Of a stretch of 64,000 nt of DNA, positions 60,176 through 64,000 are shown piece by piece; positions within the stretch are counted from its first letter, which is position 1, and each line of letters starts with the position of its first letter. Below the pieces are notes generated by a model. The model was not told the DNA's origin and did not search any database. It saw nothing but the letters and a program-made list of their open reading frames with translations. The position numbers were made by a program, and so were the translations under genes. Origin of the DNA: Roseomonas aerilata DSM 19363 (GTDB lineage: Bacteria > Pseudomonadota > Alphaproteobacteria > Acetobacterales > Acetobacteraceae); NCBI RefSeq assembly GCF_000711725.1, contig NZ_JONP01000024.1:1-64000 (forward strand). Direction: 5' to 3'.

Positions 60176-60455
60176 GCGATCGATGTCGATTGTTCTGGCC
60201 GCCCTTCTCGCCGCGGGCCCGGCGTTGGCAGCCGACCTGCCGCGGGAGGTCGCGGCCTTCGTCGCCCGACGTGACCGCTGCGACCATTTCCGCGGCGAGG
60301 ATTCGGATGAACCGGCGCGGGCCGCGCAGATCGCCTGCGCGGTGGAGGCGAATTGTCGGGGCACGGATGCCGAGCTCGCCAGGCTCAAGCGCCGGCACCA
60401 GGGCGATCCCGCCGTTCGCGCGCGGCTCGGGAGGTATGATTCCAGGGTAGAATGA
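60174..60455 (+). CDS. Small secreted protein with two Cys near the middle
   Basis: A 93-residue protein with a clear signal peptide (MSIVLAALLAAGPALAADLP, cleaved after about residue 20). The mature part of about 72 residues contains RRDRCDHFRGEDSDEPARAA, AQIACAVEANCRGTDAELAR and LKRRHQGDPAVRARLGRYDS. C-D-H-F-R-G-E and C-R-G-T-D are typical of a small periplasmic protein family of unknown function that I have seen in alpha- and betaproteobacteria. The Met at 60183 is the more likely start, because the Met at 60174 shares bases with the start codon of the divergent M48 gene. Confidence 0.72.
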   Translation: MRSMSIVLAALLAAGPALAADLPREVAAFVARRDRCDHFRGEDSDEPARAAQIACAVEANCRGTDAELARLKRRHQGDPAVRARLGRYDSRVE

Positions 60456-61299
60456 CGCAGCGCGGCTGCCGCGCTGTCCAACGGCTCGGCTGACCGCGAT
60501 GCGTAGAGGTGAAGCCGGTCCAGCTCTGCCGGCGATCAACCAGGGGACGATATCGTTCAAGCAACCGGTGCCGTCCTTGTCGCGCCCGGTCCCGCACGGG
60601 CCAGGGTGTTGCTCAGCAGGCTGTCCAGGGCCGTTGCCTCGATACCGGATGCCAGGTGGCTTTCTCTCCGGCGCCGCAGAATGGCCGCTTCTCCCAGTCC
60701 GACCTCGACAGGGTCATGCAGGCAAGGAGTGGCAGGAGACGGCAAGGACGGCCATCGGCGGCCTTCACGACGTTCGAGACGCCACGACGGTCGATGGGAA
60801 GGTCCGCGTCACCTTCGTCATGGCCGGTAATTTCCAGAACCGGCCCGGCTTGCCGCCGTGGGCGCAGCAGGTCCGCACCCTTTTCTTGATCCAGCGGATG
60901 CCGCGCGGCCGCGCTTTGACCGTCTGCGTGGGGGCGGGAGAACTTCGAGGCGCAGCGGGCGGAGTTCACGGAGAGCGCCACCACTGCAAGGGCCCCCTGA
61001 GCCATTTCCGCTCATGTGCCACCGCGGCGTGGTGGACTGTCTCTCGTCCTGCCTCGGGCGCTCTGGGCCTGCCGGCTCGAGAGGAAGCGTCGTGCAATCT
61101 CCAGAGCAGCAGAAGGTTGAACGCCGCGTTGACAGGCCGGGCGCTGAACACAACCCGAGCGGACAAGGCCGTGATGAACCATCATGACCAGTAGAGGCCC
61201 CGATCGGGACCTCCGGAACTTAACCTCGCGTGAGGATAACGGTGCGGTACTCACCCCGCACCTTTTCCGGCTCAGCTACTCCTGGAGCCGCATGCATGA
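60456..61299. other. Region with a decayed gene and a near-perfect 20-bp palindrome
   Basis: No intact gene. From about 60720 to 60930 a plus-strand frame has protein-like sequence (TTVDGKVRVTFVMAGNFQNR, then GLPPWAQQVRTLFLIQRMPR), reminiscent of a small alpha/beta cone-fold protein, but upstream and downstream the similarity moves to other frames and it cannot be a functional gene. At 61194-61213 the sequence GAGGCCCCGA/TCGGGACCTC is a palindrome with one mismatch, 95 bp before the convergent end of the Bug gene; it may be a terminator or operator relic. Confidence 0.4.
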
Positions 61300-62289
61300 C
61301 TACTCCGCCTGGATGCTGTGGTCCTTGATCAGGCGCGTGTAGGTTTCGGTGGAGCGGGCCAGCCATTCCGCCAGGGGCTGCGGCCCGTCCGTGCGCTGCG
61401 TGGCGCCGAGTTCGCGCAGCTTGGCTGCGACCGCCGGGGTGCCCAGCGCCTCCCGGACCGTCTCGTGCATCCTGGTGATCAGGGCAGGCGGCGTGCCGGC
61501 CTGCACCATCATGCCCTGCCAGGTGCCGGCATCAGCGGCAGGCCAGCCGAGTTCGGTGAAGGTCGGCACATCGGGCAGGCTCGCCAGGCGGCGGGGGCCG
61601 GTGACGGCGACGGCACGCATCTGTCCGTTCACCGCGAAGGGCTGAGACTGGGTGGCGCCCTGCACGGTCATGCTGGCCTCGCCCGTGCTGACCGCCAGCA
61701 GGGCCGGCGCGCCACCGCGGTAGGGCACATGGGTCATCGGTGTCCCGAACATGTCCTCGAGCATCACCATGGTCAGGTGGGTGGAGGTGCCCGTACCCGC
61801 GTTGGCCGCGTTCAGCTTGCCCGGATTGGCCTTGGCATAGGCCTGCAGATCCCCCGCCGTGCGGATGTTCAGGTTGTTTGCCACGCCGAGGATGTAGGGC
61901 GCGTAGATCAGCATGCTGACCGGCGCGAGCTCGGAGTTCTTGAAACCCAGCCGCGGAAAGAGCGCCGGGTTGGTGGCCAGCGTGGTCAGGTCCATCAGCA
62001 GGACGGTGTGGCCGTCGGGCGGGCTCTTCGCCACGACCTCCGCGCCGATGTTGCCGCCAGCGCCGGCGCGGTTCTCCACCACCACGTTCTGGCCGAGCAG
62101 CTTCGTCATCTCCGGCGCCATCAGCCGTGCCAGGATGTCGCTCGTGCCGCCGGGGGCATTGGGGACGATCAGGCGAACGACATGGTCAAAGCCCTGGGCG
62201 CGCAGGGCGGGGGCAGCGAGCGGGGAAAGGGCGGCGACGCCGAGCGCAGCCTTGAAAAACGGGCGACGATACATCTCTGGGCTCCTCAT
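61300..62289 (-). CDS. Bug/TctC-family receptor of the DHDPS-family cassette
   Basis: Predicted length is 329 residues. The signal is MYRRPFFKAALGVAALSPLA, with RRPFF giving a twin-arginine-like look and cleavage near APALRAQGFD. The ligand loop is VPNAPGGTSDILARLM and the second hallmark VPYRGGAPALLAVS. It is the third visible gene of the minus-strand unit formed with a 2-hydroxyacid dehydrogenase and a DHDPS-family lyase. It starts 23 bp after the lyase stop. A Met at 62274 would shorten the signal to an unlikely form. Confidence 0.93.
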   Translation of the reverse strand: MRSPEMYRRPFFKAALGVAALSPLAAPALRAQGFDHVVRLIVPNAPGGTSDILARLMAPEMTKLLGQNVVVENRAGAGGNIGAEVVAKSPPDGHTVLLMDLTTLATNPALFPRLGFKNSELAPVSMLIYAPYILGVANNLNIRTAGDLQAYAKANPGKLNAANAGTGTSTHLTMVMLEDMFGTPMTHVPYRGGAPALLAVSTGEASMTVQGATQSQPFAVNGQMRAVAVTGPRRLASLPDVPTFTELGWPAADAGTWQGMMVQAGTPPALITRMHETVREALGTPAVAAKLRELGATQRTDGPQPLAEWLARSTETYTRLIKDHSIQAE

Positions 62290-62312
62290 GGTTGTCTTCT
62301 CTTGGCCGGGAT

Positions 62313-63236
62313 TCAGGTGGCTACCGGTTCGATGCCGCCTTCGCCGAGGCGGCGCTGAAGGCGGGCGAGCAGCGTGTCGATATCCTGGACGTCGTCGCGC
62401 GTGAGGCGCGGCCCGGGCTGTCGCATGGCGGCGCTGCGAATGGCGCCGCGGCGGCGCAGAACCTCCTTGCGCGCGGCCACGCCCCAGAAGCCCTGTCCCT
62501 CGTAGTTCAGCAACGGCAGGTAGGCGTCGAATACATCCCGTGCGGCCTGCGCCTGTCCGGCGACGTGCAGACGATAGACCTGGGACAGCATCTCGGGATG
62601 GGAAAAGCCTGCCATGGGCCCATCCGCGCCGTGGTCCAGCTCCGTCGGCAGGTAGAGCGCGTTGTTGCCTGTCAGGATCGCCACGCGGCGCCCCTGTCCC
62701 TCGCGCATGCGGGTGATCTTGGCCGGGCTCGGGATATCCTCCTGCTTCACCACCTGGATCTGCGGGTGGCGCTCGATCAGCGCCAGGATCGAGGGAACCG
62801 ACATCCAGACACCGGTGGAGAAGGGAAAGTCCTGCAGCACCACCGGCACGTCGCCGATGCGCGCGAAGACGGCCGCGAAATAGGAGAACAGTTCCTCTTC
62901 CGTGCGGAGGCCGCCTGGCGGGGCGATCATCACGCCCGCAGCGCCGCGGTCCATGACCTTCGCCGTCAGCTCCGTCAGTGCCACGAGGCTGGGATTGCTG
63001 ACGCCGACGATCACCGGCTTCGAGCCGGATCGCGCGATGAAGCGGGAGGCGACGGAGAGCGCCTCCTCCGCGCCCAGCTTGCTGCCTTCCCCGCTGACGC
63101 CCAGCACGGTCATGCCGTCCGCGCCGTGCTGGAGGTAGAAGTCCACAAGCGTGTCGATGCTCGGCAGATCGAGCGCGCCGCCCTCCTCGAAGGGGGTCTG
63201 GGCGATGATGTAGACGCCCTTGATGTGGTCGAGCAT
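62313..63236 (-). CDS. Dihydrodipicolinate synthase/N-acetylneuraminate lyase family protein
   Basis: A 307-residue Schiff-base aldolase of class DapA/NanA. The start MLDHIKGVYIIAQTPFEEGG at 63236 has GAGGA upstream. The carboxylate-binding motif is GVSGEGSKLGAEEA where G-T-T-G-E is classical, and the region with the catalytic Tyr reads VVLQDFPFSTGV, so the usual Tyr-Asn-x-P is replaced by Gln-Asp-Phe-Pro. The Schiff-base Lys is in IQVVKQEDIPSP (about residue 162). The Tyr replacement argues against normal DHDPS activity and for a lyase acting on another 2-keto acid. It is co-directional with the Bug gene and the 2-hydroxyacid dehydrogenase, suggesting breakdown of an imported hydroxy- or keto-acid. 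Confidence 0.9.
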   Translation of the reverse strand: MLDHIKGVYIIAQTPFEEGGALDLPSIDTLVDFYLQHGADGMTVLGVSGEGSKLGAEEALSVASRFIARSGSKPVIVGVSNPSLVALTELTAKVMDRGAAGVMIAPPGGLRTEEELFSYFAAVFARIGDVPVVLQDFPFSTGVWMSVPSILALIERHPQIQVVKQEDIPSPAKITRMREGQGRRVAILTGNNALYLPTELDHGADGPMAGFSHPEMLSQVYRLHVAGQAQAARDVFDAYLPLLNYEGQGFWGVAARKEVLRRRGAIRSAAMRQPGPRLTRDDVQDIDTLLARLQRRLGEGGIEPVAT

Positions 63237-63370
63237 GGCGCGTCCTCTCTCAGGCGGGCCGCGGCGCGGTGCGCTGCTGGTCCATGATGCGGTTCGTCCC
63301 GGCCTGAGCCGGAAGCGCCTCGCGATGCGTGATGTGGGCCATGCCCGTCTCCTTCCCTGCCGCGTCACTC

Positions 63371-64000
63371 TTATCCGGGCGGTCGCACCACGTTCGCCAG
63401 TGGCTGGCCCGATGCCAGCTTCCGGATATTCTCCGCGATGAAGTCGTAGCGGCGACGCATCAGCCCATCTGTCCAGCCGGAGATGTGCGGCGTGGCGCGC
63501 AGGTTCGGCAACTCGTGGAAGGGGAAGCGGGAGGGCGGGCATTCCGCCTCGCCCGGTGTCGGATAGCGGTACCAGACATCGATGGCCGCGCCGGCGATGC
63601 GCCGGTCGCGCAGCGCCTCGTAGGCCGCCTCCTCGTCCAGGACCTCGGCCCGGGCGACGTTCACCAGGAAGGCCGACGGCTTCATCGTCGCCAACTCCGT
63701 CCGGCCGATCAGTCCCCGCGTGCTGCTGTCCAGCGGGCAGCAGAGGACGAGCACATCCGTCTCGGGCAGAACGTCGCGCAGGTGTTTCACGGACAGGCTG
63801 CGGTCCGCAGCGGGATCGGGGCGGCCGCTTCGTGTGACCGCGACGATGCGCAGCCCCATGGCGCGGGCGCGCGCGGCGATTGCCTTGCCGATATGGCCGA
63901 AGCCCACCAGCGTCATGGTCCGGCCCGCCGCCTCCCCGTGGAACGGGCGGCGCGGGTGGATCTCTGCCCAGCCCTTCGCGTCGAGGCGTGCGGGCAGTGC
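63371..64000 (-). CDS. D-2-hydroxyacid dehydrogenase, N-terminal part outside window
   Basis: The frame is open to the window end, so the N-terminal substrate domain is not seen. The visible part (210 residues) contains the NAD motif MTLVGFGHIGKAIAARARAM, the Arg of the active site in LVNVARAEVLDEEA, and the His in RATPHISGWTDG; the Glu position falls in the VWYRYPTPGEAE region. It belongs to the same superfamily as the enzyme at 50229 but to a different branch: here Tyr-Arg-Tyr-Pro follows the Asp-Val-Trp. It is upstream of the DHDPS-family gene by 134 bp, a gap holding a ribosome site but no gene. Confidence 0.88.
   Translation of the reverse strand, partial: ALPARLDAKGWAEIHPRRPFHGEAAGRTMTLVGFGHIGKAIAARARAMGLRIVAVTRSGRPDPAADRSLSVKHLRDVLPETDVLVLCCPLDSSTRGLIGRTELATMKPSAFLVNVARAEVLDEEAAYEALRDRRIAGAAIDVWYRYPTPGEAECPPSRFPFHELPNLRATPHISGWTDGLMRRRYDFIAENIRKLASGQPLANVVRPPG

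Noticed and set aside
60499-61194. 231-codon plus-strand frame
   Set aside because: Only the middle third looks protein-like and frames change around it; kept as a decayed region, not as a gene.

Overview
The window is a very GC-rich chromosomal segment that looks like an environmental alphaproteobacterium, most plausibly an Acetobacteraceae/Roseomonas-like organism. This is inferred from codon and protein style and from the extreme number of Bug/TctC periplasmic receptors; no rRNA or other taxonomic marker is present. There are 12 secreted Bug receptors plus one that lacks a signal peptide, and no TctA or TctB membrane subunit. Almost all of the DNA is arranged as catabolic cassettes: a transcription regulator, a few tightly packed and often ATGA-overlapping enzymes, and a Bug receptor.

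Layout. 1-703: IS5-family transposase end that has cut a LysR gene. 793-5674: perfect hairpin, Bug, HyuA and HyuB (hydantoinase/oxoprolinase type), followed by a possible decayed small secreted gene. 5899-7650 (minus): arylmalonate-decarboxylase-like enzyme with its Bug and a perfect operator-like palindrome. 7960-8890: remnant of one glycerophosphodiester phosphodiesterase and an intact one. 8992-13620: LysR divergent from MmgE/PrpD-Bug, then an aldo/keto reductase. 13639-14839: broken SDR gene and a TetR regulator. 14909-21440 (minus): operon of PrpF isomerase, old-yellow-enzyme/FeS/FAD reductase, metallo-beta-lactamase-fold hydrolase, MmgE/PrpD and Bug; divergent from it are Bug plus a fumarate-reductase-like flavoprotein (21682-24269). 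24727-29355 (plus): LysR, BKACE (beta-keto acid cleavage enzyme), Bug, metallo-hydrolase and an alpha/beta hydrolase with Ala in place of the nucleophilic Ser. 29773-37398 (minus): DHPON-hydrolase-like enzyme, Bug, LigI-like lactonase, two-subunit molybdenum hydroxylase, a signal-less Bug-like protein and a further Bug, under a divergent GntR with operator dyads. 38384-42892 (minus): Bug, amidohydrolase, HIBADH-type dehydrogenase, Gfo/Idh/MocA oxidoreductase, GntR/UTRA. 43066-44388 (plus): carboxymuconolactone-decarboxylase-family protein and a signal-less TAXI-type binding protein. 44417-53445: Bug and a GntR/FCD regulator facing an eight-gene operon (CoA transferase, cupin, lactonase-type amidohydrolase, SDR, Dabb, 2-hydroxyacid dehydrogenase, XylX-like FAH-family dehydratase, Bug), with shared CGTATACG operators at both promoters. 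53442-61299: scar region with a GntR gene cut by a decayed IS110 element, TTCCCTG/CAGGGAA repeats, an unrecognised protein, two membrane proteins, an M48 peptidase and a small secreted protein. 61300-64000 (minus): 2-hydroxyacid dehydrogenase (cut by the window end), DHDPS/NAL-family lyase and Bug.

How it works together (inference): each cassette probably captures one class of organic acid in the periplasm with its Bug protein and processes it with dehydrogenases, lactonases, C-C hydrolases or lyases towards central metabolism. Transport must rely on TctAB subunits encoded elsewhere, or the receptors do something other than transport. The most interesting material is the Bug expansion, the two signal-less binding proteins embedded in catabolic operons, the molybdenum-hydroxylase operon, the XylX-containing operon and its paired operators, and the Ser-to-Ala hydrolase.
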